A stretch of 64,000 nucleotides of DNA from Eutreptiella sp. 'Long Island Sound 2002'. Lineage: Eukaryota; Euglenozoa; Euglenophyceae; Eutreptiales; Eutreptiaceae. The stretch is from NCBI GenBank assembly GCA_964036045.1, contig OZ038384.1, forward strand, positions 30,609,771-30,673,770, read 5' to 3'. Of this stretch, positions 1 through 9,566 are shown one piece after another. The notes below the pieces were generated by a model that saw only the letters and a list, made by a program, of their open reading frames with translations, was not told where the DNA came from and made no database searches. Each line of letters opens with the position of its first letter. Position 1 is the first letter of the stretch. The translations under genes and the position numbers were made by a program.

Positions 1-1099
1 CTCTTTCCCCTGCCCCATTGTGGTAAGGGGGGGCCCAACCTGCCTGCGGGGCAGGAGCTGGTGGGCATGTTTGCCTACAGGCTTGTGAGTGGGCACTGGC
101 GGGTGGAGACTGGGGTGTCGCGGATTGGGGAGGAGGGGACGGTGACCACGGCTGGGGTCTTTGGGCTGAATGTGCTCACGGGTTGGGAGCAGCGGAGGCC
201 GGAGTGGGCGGTCGTGGCATGGCTTGCCATGCGCGTCCATGTGGGGAGGCAGCGGAAGATGGGGGTGGTTGACGGGATTGACGTCGAGGAGCAGGATGAA
301 CCCCCCAGCCGCAAGCGGAAAGGGCGGCCCCAAGGGGACACGGAGCCCCCCCCCCCCGCAAAGCCCCGCGTACGGCCACCCAGGCGGAGCGGGCGGTGCG
401 GGCGGAGCAGGCGGAGCCGGTGGCGGGGCGGGGGCAGAGGGGGGTGGTGCACGAGTGGGTCGAGCAGCAGCGGGCGGGGGCGTGGGAGGCACGCGCGATC
501 AACGCGGAGGCCGCCAACCGCGACCTCGAGGCCCGTCTGTCCAGGGCCAACGAGGACACGTGGGACGCCGAGTCGCGGTTGGCAGACGTCACCAAGGAGC
601 GTGACCGGCTGGCCGCCAAGGTGAAAACTCTGGAGCGCGACCAGGCGACGTCGCGCAAGGCAAAGCCAGCGGCGCAGGCAGCACGGGCAGTGGAGAGGCC
701 TGAGAGTTTCGAGGCCCCCCCGGGTGACAAGAGGGGGGGGACAGTGCCGCCGGTGTCCGGTACCTCCTGGCCGGCGCACAGGCGTGGCATGCCCAGGCCG
801 AGGCGTGCGCCGGCCAGATGTCGGCAGTGTCCACCGGCCTGCGGATGGCCATGTTGGGCAATGGCAAGTAGGTCGATGTGGACAGTGTGGCCCCCGACGC
901 CACCAAGATGAGTGCCGCACTGGAGGAAGTGCGCCGGCAGTACCCCCCCCACCGCCTCACGTCGGCGGCCATGGACCCCTCCTTTGTGGAGGCGGTGGGG
1001 GAGCAGAGCTCCCAGGGCTCCGCTAACCGGGGCTCTGCTCCAGGGGGGGGGGAGTTGTGTAGCTCACCCTTTAACCTCGGGACCATCTGTCCCTTCTAA
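1..1099 (+). pseudogene. Transposon A ORF1, C-terminal part (W-rich accessory domain plus coiled coil)
   Basis: The first frame (from about 61) encodes FAYRLVSGHWRVETG, then GEEGTVTTAGVFGLNVL and a tryptophan-rich stretch ending near WLAMRVHVGRQ. A Lys/Arg/Pro-rich linker follows, ending in a C9 tract. After a frameshift at that tract the reading continues as a heptad-like helix (EARLSRANEDTWDAESRLA, then KERDRLAAKVKTLERD). A last segment is rich in Ala, Met and Gln and contains one stop. The same chain occurs in A copy 2 (about 6.54-7.66 kb); copy 3 keeps a degraded version (about 54.1-54.8 kb). The FAYRLVSGHW block may match the W-rich domains encoded in transposons B and C. Function unknown; DNA binding or transposase multimerisation is only a guess. 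Confidence 0.5.
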
Positions 1100-1186
1100 C
1101 CTCCACGAATGTTATCCTGCCCCCCCCCCCCCCCCAGGCATGGGCAGTTTGACCGACATGTGGGGCACTCCCCCTTCACTTTGCGA

Positions 1187-1309
1187 AATTTTCTGCTGCA
1201 CTGTTTGTATTTTATTCGGGGTATGCTATGTCCCCTGACCTGTTTGCGATATTTTCTGCAGCACTGTTTCTATTTTACTCGGGGTATGCTATGCCCCCTG
1301 ACCTGTTAC
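1187..1309 (+). repeat. 61-bp tandem duplication in A copy 1
   Basis: Two adjacent, slightly diverged units of about 61 bp run from TTTGCGAAATTTTCTGC to GCTATGTCCCCTGACCTG. Copy 2 has a single unit at about 7776-7840. It lies in the spacer between ORF1 and ORF2. Confidence 0.7.
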
Positions 1310-1427
1310 ACTGCTGACCGAGTGTCAGCCGGAATGACAACCACTGGACTTGGTGTGTGGTAACCCATGAACACCATCCTGTGCTTGCTTTGTGAGTGTC
1401 AACGAGGGCAAAAGGATTCTGTGACAA

Positions 1428-1515
1428 TCACGTGAAATTCGCACGAAATTCGCACGAAATTCGTACGAAATCCGTACGAATTTCGTACGAATTTCGTGCG
1501 AATTTATGTGAATTT
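1428..1515. repeat. Palindrome array of family A (TTCGTACGAA type), ORF1-ORF2 spacer
   Basis: A run of overlapping self-complementary decamers: TTCGTACGAA, TTCGCACGAA, TTCGTGCGAA, and an ATCACGTGAAAT start. The same type of array occurs in every A copy at fixed places (first intron of ORF1, ORF1-ORF2 spacer, near the termini) and was not seen outside A elements. A binding site for an element-encoded protein is the simplest reading, but that is inference. Confidence 0.8.
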
Positions 1516-1634
1516 CTTCAAATTGCCTGCGAATCACGGTAGAGACCCACAAAACCTAGTTGTCTGCGGCAGAGGGATGGTAGAAACCTTGCGATGCATG
1601 CCTCCCCCATTCCACAGGTCTTGTATCTCACACC

Positions 1635-2738
1635 ATGCCGCGGCGCAAGGAGCCATTCCATTTGCTAGCGGGTCGTACACAACGGAGGCGCCTACAAGAG
1701 CTCCAGCAAGTTGTTACCAAGGAGCTTGCAGCACCCTACACCGTCAAGTACCTGCCCGACACGGGGCAAATAGTGCTTACCCTCGAAAGAAGAGTTGTAG
1801 CCCCTGCCAGCCTGGGCCCACCATGGAGGAGAGGTAAATTATGGCCGTCTGGCGGATCCGGTCGTTGCACCTCTCTAGGACGGAGTCGCGGTACCTAGTG
1901 GGGGGCATGACGTACGGTGTGGTATGGGTTCAGGTGTACGGCATGCTTCGGCAGCTAGCGTTACCGGAGTCCCGGGCGTTCACTGCCTATACGGGAGACA
2001 ACGCGGCCATCAATGGTGCGGCCTGCTACCTACCTGACCGCATCGGCCACCTGTTCAAGTGTCGACCACCCCCACCCTCGGACATCATGCAGCCTGGGGA
2101 CCGACGGCTGCATTGGTTGCCTATTGCGCTGGACGGTACATCCAGGCATGAGGCCTCGTACGTCCATTGCACGCTTGGTGGCACCGCCGGCCCCAACCAA
2201 CTATCCAGTTGGTGGCTACCAGGTAAAGGTAAAGGTAAAGTGCTCGGGCCACACCGAACTCCAGCGTATCCGTGATCCCTACCTGTCCCTCGCAGCATCC
2301 CTTCCGGCTCGCGGGGTCACAGACACCCTAGCGCCTAGGACACTGCGTTCCAACCCCACCGGGATTCGAACCGAGCACCTCTAGTTCAGGTGTCACGTGC
2401 ATGACCGCTGAACTACGCGACCTTCTCTCTGGCGGCTACTAGGGGGCAGTGAAAAGTGGGAGACCCTCTACGCGGCCTCCCAAGAAATTGATTTTGATGA
2501 TGAGTTGCGCAAGGCCGCAACCGTAAGTTTTAAGGATACGGGAGGGAACGATAGGCAGTCCCTTTTTTTTCTGTGTGCAGATGGTAAAGCACAGGTGCTC
2601 ATGGCGCGCTGCCAAAACTGGAAGGCAGAATCCCCTCGTGCCACCGTGTGTTGGGTCTGCATGCGTAACCGTGCTCTGTGCCTTGCTACCTTTGGCACAG
2701 CAAGTGCGATAGACGGCAACTAGGAAGCGGCTGTTGCC
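1635..2738 (+). pseudogene. Transposon A transposase ORF2, N-terminal half, copy 1
   Basis: The ATG at 1635 follows CTCACACC, the same context as the ATG at 8239 in copy 2. The protein starts MPRRKEPFHLLAGRTQRRR and continues ELAAPYTVKYLPDTGQIVL. After a frameshift near 1835 the homologous frame gives VWRIRSLHLS, then LPESRAFTAYTGDNAAINGA and HYVHCTLGG-like sequence. The SINE at 2220-2429 interrupts it. After the SINE, the frame resumes with DELRKAATVSFKDTGGND and a Cys-rich segment (CQNW...VCWVCMRNRALC), possibly a zinc-binding knuckle, and stops at about 2721. The rest of the gene is at 4121-4893, beyond the composite insertion. Assignment as transposase rests on the TIR context and the conserved acidic C-terminal block. 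Confidence 0.55.
2220..2429 (-). mobile_element. tRNA-derived SINE
   Basis: The minus strand has a polymerase III A box (TAGTTCAGCGGT, complement of 2404-2415) and a B box (GGTTCGAATCC, complement of 2362-2372) at tRNA-like spacing, then about 120 bp of unrelated body and a 3' tail of three TTTACC units (2221-2238). It is flanked by near-perfect 10-bp target duplications, TGGTGGCTAC (2210-2219) and TGGCGGCTAC (2430-2439). A copies 2 and 3 have the empty site. The tRNA fold is poor (no U33 in the anticodon loop), so this is a SINE head, not a functional tRNA gene. Confidence 0.75.
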
Positions 2739-2752
2739 ATAGGCGCTATATA

Positions 2753-4116
2753 GTCCTTTGTCTACGACGTAGATGACGAAATGGGCGCTTCTAGGGGTCG
2801 GGAAAAACACCCTTGCTTTTACGACGCTTCCGGGGGTTTTTGAGGTGGCCCGACGCACTCGCGCATGAGTTTTCATGCGGTTCATCCATTTTCAAGGAGA
2901 GAAGCACTTTGCATGTTGCCTCTACCTCTGCTTTCATCGTTCTGAGCGTTCTTCAGGTGCCGCGCGTCGGCCGCGTTTTCCGCGTTCCGCTCTGGTGCTT
3001 CCACACGTGCTTTTGGAGGTATGTTTGCTGCGTTTGCCGCGTTCTATTCGTCTTCCCCGTTGCCCCTGAGGCCCTCTCCTCACAAAATGACCACCCCGCT
3101 GTACCCCAACAACTGCAAGCAGTGGCTGAAGGCTGATGGAGCGTTGGAGAAGTGGAAGCCGAAGGACGCCGGCCAGATGAGCTTCGTTGTTTTCCAGCTG
3201 AAAGCACAAACATGTATGTGCCCGCAACATGCAACCTTCGTTGTCCTCGTTCGTTTTGTCCGTGACATGCTTACTTGACATTGCCCCTTGATTCGGTTGC
3301 CCATGCTTCCCTACTCTTGATTGCATTCTTTCCTGCACAGCGGGGTACTGGTGCGGGTGGGTCGAGCAGAGGGCCAAGAAGCACAAGAAGCTGCCGGAGG
3401 GTTAGGACGCGGGCAAGAGCTTCTACTTGACCACGGTGCAGCTGTACCACGTCAAGGTGCCGAAGGCCGCAAAGAAGGGGGCCCTGCCCCAGGTCTGCGA
3501 CTGCCGCAGCAAGCAAGATCAGTGGTTCAAGTACAAGAGGGTATGTCAATGCGTTGCGAGTGTGCCTCTAGTGTTAGGGGGGCCTATGCTATGTTTTCTT
3601 CGTTCATGACGCGCTGCATCATTGCCTCCGAACGCGCTTCTTGGATCGTTCCGCGCGTTATCCGCGTTCTGCGCGTTCCGGTTTCCTGCGTCCGCCCCTG
3701 CTTCTGGATGCACGTCTTGCGTTATCCGTGTTCTGTATATTCTTTTCAGCTGCAGAAGGACCGGTTTTGGGCCTGGGCGGAGGACAAGCCGGAAGAAGAA
3801 GAGGACGACGAGGAGGAAGACGAGTCCTCCAGCAGCAGCAGCAGCAGCACCACTAGCAGTGCCAGCGCCAGCGCCAGCGCCAGTGGCAGTGTGCGCGCGC
3901 CCACTCCGGAGAAGAAGGCCGCAAGGAGTACCGTTTTGGAGACACCCACGTAACACCCCTTATAGGTCCGCATATGTGCATGGAAAAATGGATACAAATG
4001 GCCCAATCGCAAAAATTTGACTTTAACCTCTTAATATTTGCGAGATTCATATATTAACGCCTTCATATATTAAGAATTAAAACCTAACATATTGACTTTA
4101 ATTTGGGCCACTAGGG
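2753..4116. mobile_element. Composite insertion D/B in the TATATAG site of transposon A
   Basis: Inserted in A copy 1 at the same position (GCTATA-TAGG) where copy 2 carries transposon B. The right about 165 bp (3948-4116) is nearly identical to the right end of B (13894-14062) and ends in the same TIR, GGGCCACTAGGG, followed by TATA. The left end begins GTCCTTTGTCTACGACG and does not match B's left TIR (CCCTAGTGGCCC). The internal part carries a small spliced gene on the plus strand that is absent from B. It may be a B-family derivative with a new left arm, or one element that inserted in or next to another. Confidence 0.55.
3087..3953 (+). CDS. Three-exon gene of unknown function inside composite element D
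   Basis: I infer exons 3087-3213, 3341-3540 and 3750-3953. Both introns have GTATGT donors and pyrimidine-rich acceptors (CTGCACAG, TTTTCAG), and the joins keep frame (531 nt). The product starts MTTPLYPNNCKQWLKADGAL and continues SGYWCGWVEQRAKKHKKLPEG. Then come KSFYLTTVQLYHVKVPKAAK, a CDC motif and DQWFKYKR. Exon 3 adds RFWAWAEDK, an acidic Glu/Asp run, a Ser run and an Ala-Ser repeat. One in-frame TAG (3403-3405) interrupts exon 2, so this copy may be dead. The introns carry repeated CGCGTTCC/CCGCGTT motifs (about 2960-3045 and 3640-3735). The pattern (short basic/aromatic domain plus acidic low-complexity tail) suggests a chromatin or transposon accessory protein; no family was recognised. 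Confidence 0.5.
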
Positions 4117-4120
4117 TATA

Positions 4121-4893
4121 GGACCATTACGAGTGATAGGCGAGTGCCTTATTATGGCCTCCATGGGGTCTCTCGTGTCCTGTTGTGTGCAATCAACGGG
4201 ACACGGGACGTAGTTGTACAATTGACAGGAAAGGCACCGGCCAATGTGGCACGCACCATGCTGCAACCGGTTCTAGACGAGGCACGGCTTGCAGCACGAA
4301 CTTGCACCCGTGCCTCATTAAATAATGACCAGGTAAACAGCAAGGGGAAGGTGAGGATGGAGTGTGCTGCTGCCATCCATTTCATGCGGAATAGGGATTG
4401 GGAGAAGATAATAGATGCTTGCCTAAAGCAGCCTAGTGTGAGGCAGCATCAAGTAGGGGGAAAATGTTGGGAGTCGGTGTGCAAAACGTGGTGGGAGAAT
4501 TTTGCAATCATGTGTGTATACGCGTGGCGTTCCGCATGGTTCTCCGGGGCCGACTTGGGGCGGCTCCGGAACCATAGCATAGCCATGGGCGCTGCCCACA
4601 ATGATTTCCAGTGGGGCAAACTTCTGTGGACGCATCTTTGGATCCACCACATGTATTATTTTGCAAAGAAGTGGAGAATCTTGTCAAAGTTCTCCTGCTT
4701 TGCCATGGAGGGAAGTCACCGGAGGCTGAAGCGCATGTTGCGCAACAGCGGGGGCCTACGCCTCCTCCGGGGGACACTAGGGTTGCAAGTGGTTGTGGAC
4801 AACCACACCATTGACGATAGCCTTTGGTTGCATGGGTGGGATGCGACCAAAAGGGCACAACATGGGCAAGGGCCCATAAGTGTACGAACGTAG
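4121..4893 (+). pseudogene. Transposon A transposase ORF2, C-terminal half, copy 1
   Basis: Open frame of about 250 codons, the best-preserved copy of this domain. Landmarks in order: YGLHGVSRVLLCAINGTRD, then ARTMLQPVLDEARLAARTC. Next come KVRMECAAAIHFMRNRDWEK and KTWWENFAIMCVYAWRSAWF. Last come the block FSCFAMEGSHRRLKRMLRNS and NHTIDDSLWLHGWDATK. The F-x-x-E-x-x-H-R-x-L-K block resembles the end of DDE transposase cores in the CACTA/Plavaka group, where the last acidic residue precedes a helix with N and K; this is an analogy, not a demonstrated homology. It is separated from its N-terminal half by the composite insertion. Homologous segments: 14067-15215, 55620-56310 and, diverged, 21180-22030. 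Confidence 0.55.
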
Positions 4894-5084
4894 AAGACGG
4901 CTTCTAACCGACATGCAGCACCTTCAGACTCTACAGCGGCGGTTCCGGTGCCGCAAGAGACGGACATGAGATCACGTTACGAACCCAGATTGTTGCCTGT
5001 GACCGGGGTGCATGCTTGGGGGCCTACTAGGGGTGTGAGGACAAATCAAGGGGTGCACACCGGTAACATTTGTCTAAAATCACC

Positions 5085-5180
5085 CGAATTCACGTGAAAT
5101 TCGTACGAAATTCGTACGAAATTCGTGCGAATTTCGTACGAATTCACGTGAATTTCGTACGAATTCACGTGAATTCACGC
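5085..5180. repeat. Palindrome array of family A, 3' subterminal, copy 1
   Basis: Tandem TTCGTACGAA, TTCGTGCGAA and ATTCACGTGAATT units lie about 260 bp inside the right terminus. The same placement is seen in copy 2 (about 15395-15460) and copy 3 (about 56605-56680). The 250 bp to the end of the element contain no ORF but are well conserved among copies. Confidence 0.8.
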
Positions 5181-5436
5181 CTCTAAATCGGCTACAGGCT
5201 TGCCGGGTTTCGGCACCTCTCGTTTTGGGCACGGTTCGGACATGATGGATGCTTTTGGGACGGGACTTTCATTGGATGATGCGTAACAAGGCTGGGGGAG
5301 GAATTTTGGCCCCTCAAAGCCCTCGGAATGAACCAAGAATATGGTATTTCCCCCCAAAAACGTCAAAGTTTGGGTGAATTCACGTGAAATTCACACAATC
5401 ACTCAAACGGCCACTTAATGGCCGTTCACGAAGGGT

Positions 5437-7660
5437 ACATGGGGACGGTGGCGGTTGGGAGGGTGGGGTTGTGGGAGGGGGATGTTGCCCAGGCCCTCTT
5501 CGCCGAACCCCCGAGTCGGTCCCGGCCAGCCCCCCCACCTGCCCCTTCCACCCCACCTTCCTCTCCCGGTCGGCCCCGGCCTCAGACCTCGCCGTCATCG
5601 AGGTCGGTGAGCAGTGCATGCTCTTCTTCGTGGGGAGTGTGCACCAGATGGAGGTCTGCAAGGGGGACAACGCCGATGCGGAGTCGGAGATCCACTTCGC
5701 CATGACCGGCATTGGCCCCCGGAGCGGCCGACCACGCTGTGGCATTTGGCGAACACGGCCCCAGCGTGGCGGTCGCCCAAGTGCGCGAAGTCCGGGGCAT
5801 GGGCAATCACATGCCCATGTGAGTGCAAGGTGTGCTTGCTTGTGTGTTTGCTTTGTTTAGTGGAAAATTGGACGAAATTCACGTGAAATCCGTACGAAAT
5901 TCGTACGAATTTCGTACGAATATCGTACGAATTTCACGTGACTGAATTTGTGTGAATATTTCCGGCAATGTGAAATTCGTACGAAATTCGTACGAATTTC
6001 TGTGAATTTCATCCAATTTCTTCGTTTTGTTGTTGCATTGCTTCATGTCCAATCCCCTTTTCTCAATTTGTGCCTTGCACACTTCCCCTCGTCTGTAGGT
6101 GCCGTTCTTCGCGTGGTCGCCGGACATTCGGCACCACACCAAGCGCAAGTACCAGCCCCGGGCCCGATTGCCCGAGGAGCACGGCGACCGGCCCGGAGGC
6201 ACCGGTGGCGACCGGCCCGGAGGCACCGGTGGTGGACGGGCCCCGAGCGAGGCCGGCAGTGCGCGTAGTGAGGGCTCGCGGCGCTCTGGACGTTCGGCAG
6301 GCGCCGGCGGCGAGGCCAGCACCGGTGCAGGGCACGTGGCGCGCGAGGTGGTCGTGCGCATGCCGTCCTCGACGACTTGGGCAAGGCCCACACGGACCCC
6401 CCCCCCTGGACCGGGTCACCTTGGCCGCTAGGCAGCCGGATCCGGCCTGGACCCGGAAGGTGCCGTCCCGGGCCCGATGCGCGGCAACGGCATCTCTCTA
6501 CCGTGTGGGACATGGTCTTGGAGTCCCGGGGGGTGCAGGGCACCTTCCGCAACTCCTTCCCCTGCCCCATTGTGGTCACGGGGGGGTCCAAGGTGCCCGA
6601 GGGGCAGGAGCTGGTGGGCTTGTTTGCCTACAGGCTTGTGAGTGGGCACTGGCGGGGGCAGACCGGGGTGTCGCGGATTGGGGAGGAGGGGACGGTGACC
6701 ACGGCTGAGGTCTTTGGGCTGAATGTGCTCATCGGGTGGGACAGGCGGAGGCCGGAGTGGGCGGAAGTGGCATGGCTTGCCATGCGCGTCCATGTGGGGA
6801 GGCAGCGGAAGATGGGGGTGGCTGACGTCATTGAGGTCGAGGAGCAAGACGAACCCCCCACCCCCTCGGCCCGCAAGCGGAAAGGCCGCCCCCCCAAGGG
6901 GACACGGAGCCCCCCCCCCCCCCCCCGCTCCCGAAAGCCCCGCGTACGGCCACCCCGGTGGAGCGGGCGGAGCAAGCGGAGCGGGCGGCGGGGCGGGGGC
7001 AGAGGGGGGCGGTGCACGAGTGGGTGGAGCAGCAGCGGGCGGGGGCGTGGGAGGCGCGTGTGATCAGCGCAGAGGCCGCCAACCGCAACCTCGAGGCCCG
7101 TCTGTCCAGGGCCAACGAGGATAGGCGGGACGCCGAGTCGCGGTTGGCGGAAGTCACCAAGGAGCGTGACCGGTTCGCCAGCAAAATGAAAACTCTGGAG
7201 CGCGACCTGGCGACGTCGCGCAACGCAGAGCCACCGGCACAGGCAGCACAGGCAGGGGAGGGGCCTGAGGGTGCTGAGGCCCCCCCTGGGTGACGGGGGG
7301 GGGGGGGCAGTGCCGCCGGTGTCCGGTACCCTCTGGCCGGCGCACAGGCGTGGCATGCCCAAGCCGAGGCATGCACCGGCCAGATGTCGGCGGTGTCCAC
7401 CGGCCTCCGGATGGCCATGATGGCCAGTGGTCAGCAGGCCGATGTGGACAGCGTGGCCCCCGACGCCCCCAAGGTGAGTGCCGCACTGGAGGATGTGCGC
7501 CGGCAGTACCCCCCCCACCGCCTCACGTCGGCAGCCATGGACCCCTCCTTTGTGGAGGCGGGGGCGGAGCAGAGCTCCAAGGGCTCCACTAGCCGGAGCT
7601 CTGCTCCAAGGGGGGGGGGGGGGGGCATAGGTCACCCTTTAACCTCGGGACCACCTTCTA
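5437..7660 (+). pseudogene. Transposon A ORF1, copy 2
   Basis: The first exon encodes RVGLWEGDVAQALFAEPPE and continues to VHQMEVCKGDNADAESEIHF, as in copy 3 (53.03-53.32 kb). The intron 5819-6098 has a GTGAGT donor and CTGTAG acceptor and contains a palindrome array. The next exon starts VPFFAWSPDIRHHTKRKYQ and goes through an R/G-rich linker to a W-rich accessory domain (PIVVTGGSKVPEGQELVGLF, then YRLVSGHW). A basic Pro linker follows, with a frameshift at a long C tract, then a coiled coil (AEAANRNLEARLSRANEDRR). The end is an Ala/Met-rich tail. Function unknown; coding capacity is conserved in three copies apart from homopolymer frameshifts. Confidence 0.5.
5868..6010. repeat. Palindrome array of family A inside the ORF1 intron, copy 2
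   Basis: About a dozen TTCGTACGAA-type palindromes plus TTCACGTGA ends lie wholly inside the intron 5819-6098. The equivalent intron of copy 3 carries the same array at 53505-53640. Confidence 0.8.
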
Positions 7661-7974
7661 ACCTCCACGAATGTTATTTGTACATTTTCATATATGAATG
7701 TATGTACAAATATCCTGCCCCCCCCCCCCCCCAGGCATGGGCAGTTTGACCGACGTGTTGGGCACTACCCCCCCAGTTTGCGAAATTTTCCGTAGCATTG
7801 TTTGTATTTTATTTGGGGTATCCTATGCCTCCTAACCTTTTACACTGCTGACTGAGTGTCAGCCGGAATGACGACCACTTGACTGGGTGTGTGGTAACCC
7901 ATGAACTCCATCCTGTGCTTGCTTTGTGAGGGCCAACGAGGGCAAAAGACCCAGGATTCGGCAGAAATTCTGTG

Positions 7975-8120
7975 ACAATCACGTGAAATTCGTACCAAAT
8001 TCGTACGTATTTCGTGCGAATTTCACATTACCTGAATATTCACACACATTGATTCACGTGAAATTCGCACGAAATTCATACGAATTTCGTACGAATTTCG
8101 TACGAATTTATGTGATTTTC
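7975..8120. repeat. Palindrome array of family A, ORF1-ORF2 spacer, copy 2
   Basis: Repeated CGTACGAATTTCGTACGA-type units with CACGTGAAAT borders lie about 120 bp upstream of the transposase ATG at 8239. The spacer 7660-8238 otherwise holds G/C homopolymers and no gene. Confidence 0.8.
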
Positions 8121-8238
8121 TTCCGATTTCATGCGACTCACAGTAGAGACCCACAAAATTTCGCTGTCTGCGGCAGGGGGATGGTAGAAACCTTGCGATG
8201 CATGCCTCCCCCATTCCACAGGTCTTGTATCTCACACC

Positions 8239-9134
8239 ATGCCGCGGCCCAATAAGCCATCCCATTTGTTAGCGGGTCGTACACAACGGAGGCGCCTACA
8301 AGAGCTCCAGCAAGTTGTTACCAAGGAGCTTGCAGCACCCTACACCGTCAAGTACCTGCCCGACACGGGGCAAATAGTGCTTACCTCCGAAAGAAGAGTT
8401 GTAGTCACCGTCCAGCCTGGGCCCACCATGGAGGAGAGGTTAATTATGGCCGTTTGGCGGATCCGGTCATTGCACCTCTCCAGGCTGGAGTCGCGGTACC
8501 TAGTGGGGAGCATGACGTACGGTGTGGTATGGGACCAGGTGTACGGCATGCTTCGGCAGCTAGCGTTACCGGAGTCCCGGGCGTTCACTGCCTATACGGG
8601 AGACGACACGGCCATCAATGGTGCGGCCTGCTACCTACCTGACCGCATCGGCCACCTGTTCAAGTGTCAACCACCCCCACCCTCGGACATCATGCAGCCC
8701 GGGCACCGGCGGCTCCATTGGTTGCCTTTTGCGGTGGACAGTACATCGAGGCATGAGGCCTCGTACGTCCATTGCACGCTTGGTGGCAACGTCAGCCCCA
8801 ACCAACTGTCTAGTTGGTGGCTACTAGGGGGCATTGAAAAGTGGGAGACCGTCTACGCGGCCTCCCAAGAAATTGATTTTGCTGACGAGTTGCGCAAGGC
8901 CGCAACCGTAAGTTTTAAGGATACGGGAGGGAACGATAGGCAGTCCCTTTTTTTTTGTATGTGCAGATGGGAAAGCACAGGTGCTCATGGCGGGCTGCCA
9001 AAACTGGAAGGCAGAATCCCCTGGTGCCACCGTGTGTTGGGTCTGCATCTGTAACCGTGCTCTGTGCCTTGCTACCTTTGGCACAGCAAGTGCGATAGAC
9101 GGCAACTAGGAAGGGGCTGTCGCCATAGGTGCTA
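8239..9134 (+). pseudogene. Transposon A transposase ORF2, N-terminal half, copy 2
   Basis: The longest intact copy of this half: 271 codons from MPRPNKPSHLLAGRTQRRR. Conserved blocks are VTKELAAPYTVKYLPDTGQ, EERLIMAVWRIRSLHLSR, SRYLVGSMTYGVVWDQVYGM, then AYTGDDTAINGAACYLPDRI and YVHCTLGG. A one-base difference in the T-run near 8950 shifts the frame relative to copies 1 and 3, which read through to the Cys-rich segment. The gene resumes at 14067 after transposon B. AYTGDD is a candidate for a catalytic acidic position, but this is only inference from position and conservation. Confidence 0.55.
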
Positions 9135-9169
9135 TATACCCTAGTGGCCCAAATTAAAGTCAATATGTT

Positions 9170-9566
9170 TAATATTTGGCCAAAAATTAACACGTTAATC
9201 TCAAGTTTTAACCTTTTTAGGGGGGGTTAGGGGGTTGGCCATGAAAATTATGACCCCCACGGGTTGCCTTACGGGCTTGGGTGTCATTTTCCCCCGGGGG
9301 TTGGTGGGGGGGTCCTACCCATGTGGTTGTTTCAAAATGTTAAAATGGCTCTCGGGTTTAATTTTTGTTTTTGATTTTCCCATTAATATTTGAGAAGTTA
9401 GAAATTAAAGGGTCGCCGGCATTAATATTAATCTCACAAATAATAACTCATTTCCCCAAATATTAGCCCTCCCAACAATGGCACAACGCAACATGGAATG
9501 CATCATGTGTGTGTTTATGTTTCTTGTCCATGGCCATTGTGGCCCCTTGGGTCCCTATCCGGGCCC
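9170..9566. repeat. Left subterminal region of transposon B
   Basis: Non-coding and AT-rich, with G runs. It shows repeated TTAATATTAATCTCACAAA-type motifs and a GTTAGGGGGTT stretch. It is nearly collinear with 62100-62400, which confirms it belongs to the element, not to the host DNA. Confidence 0.7.

Larger units (their letters stand above)
1..5434 (+). mobile_element. DNA transposon A, copy 1 (5' end outside window)
   Basis: This is the 3' part of a TIR DNA transposon whose complete relative lies at 51201-56920. The right terminus reads ...GTTCACGAAGGG followed by TA, matching the right ends at 15721 and 56920. Order: end of accessory ORF1, palindrome array, transposase ORF2 (interrupted by a SINE and a composite insertion), second palindrome array, right TIR. 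The sequence directly after the terminus is an internal part of another A element, so copy 1 appears to be inserted in copy 2 at a TA dinucleotide. Boundaries are seen in the sequence; mobility by a DDE transposase is inferred. Confidence 0.75.

Noticed and set aside
2335-2421. Functional tRNA gene on the minus strand
   Set aside because: A and B boxes are present, but the acceptor stem does not pair, position 33 is not T, and a SINE body, tail and target duplication surround it.
5085-8120. CRISPR-like array
   Set aside because: The units are overlapping palindromes of varying spacing without unique spacers, and the DNA is eukaryotic.
8908-8966. 59-nt intron (GTAAGT...TTTTTTGTATGTGCAG) in transposon A ORF2
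   Set aside because: Copies 1 and 3 read through this segment in frame, and removing it in copy 2 puts the conserved Cys-rich segment out of frame. The T-run length difference is more likely a frameshift.
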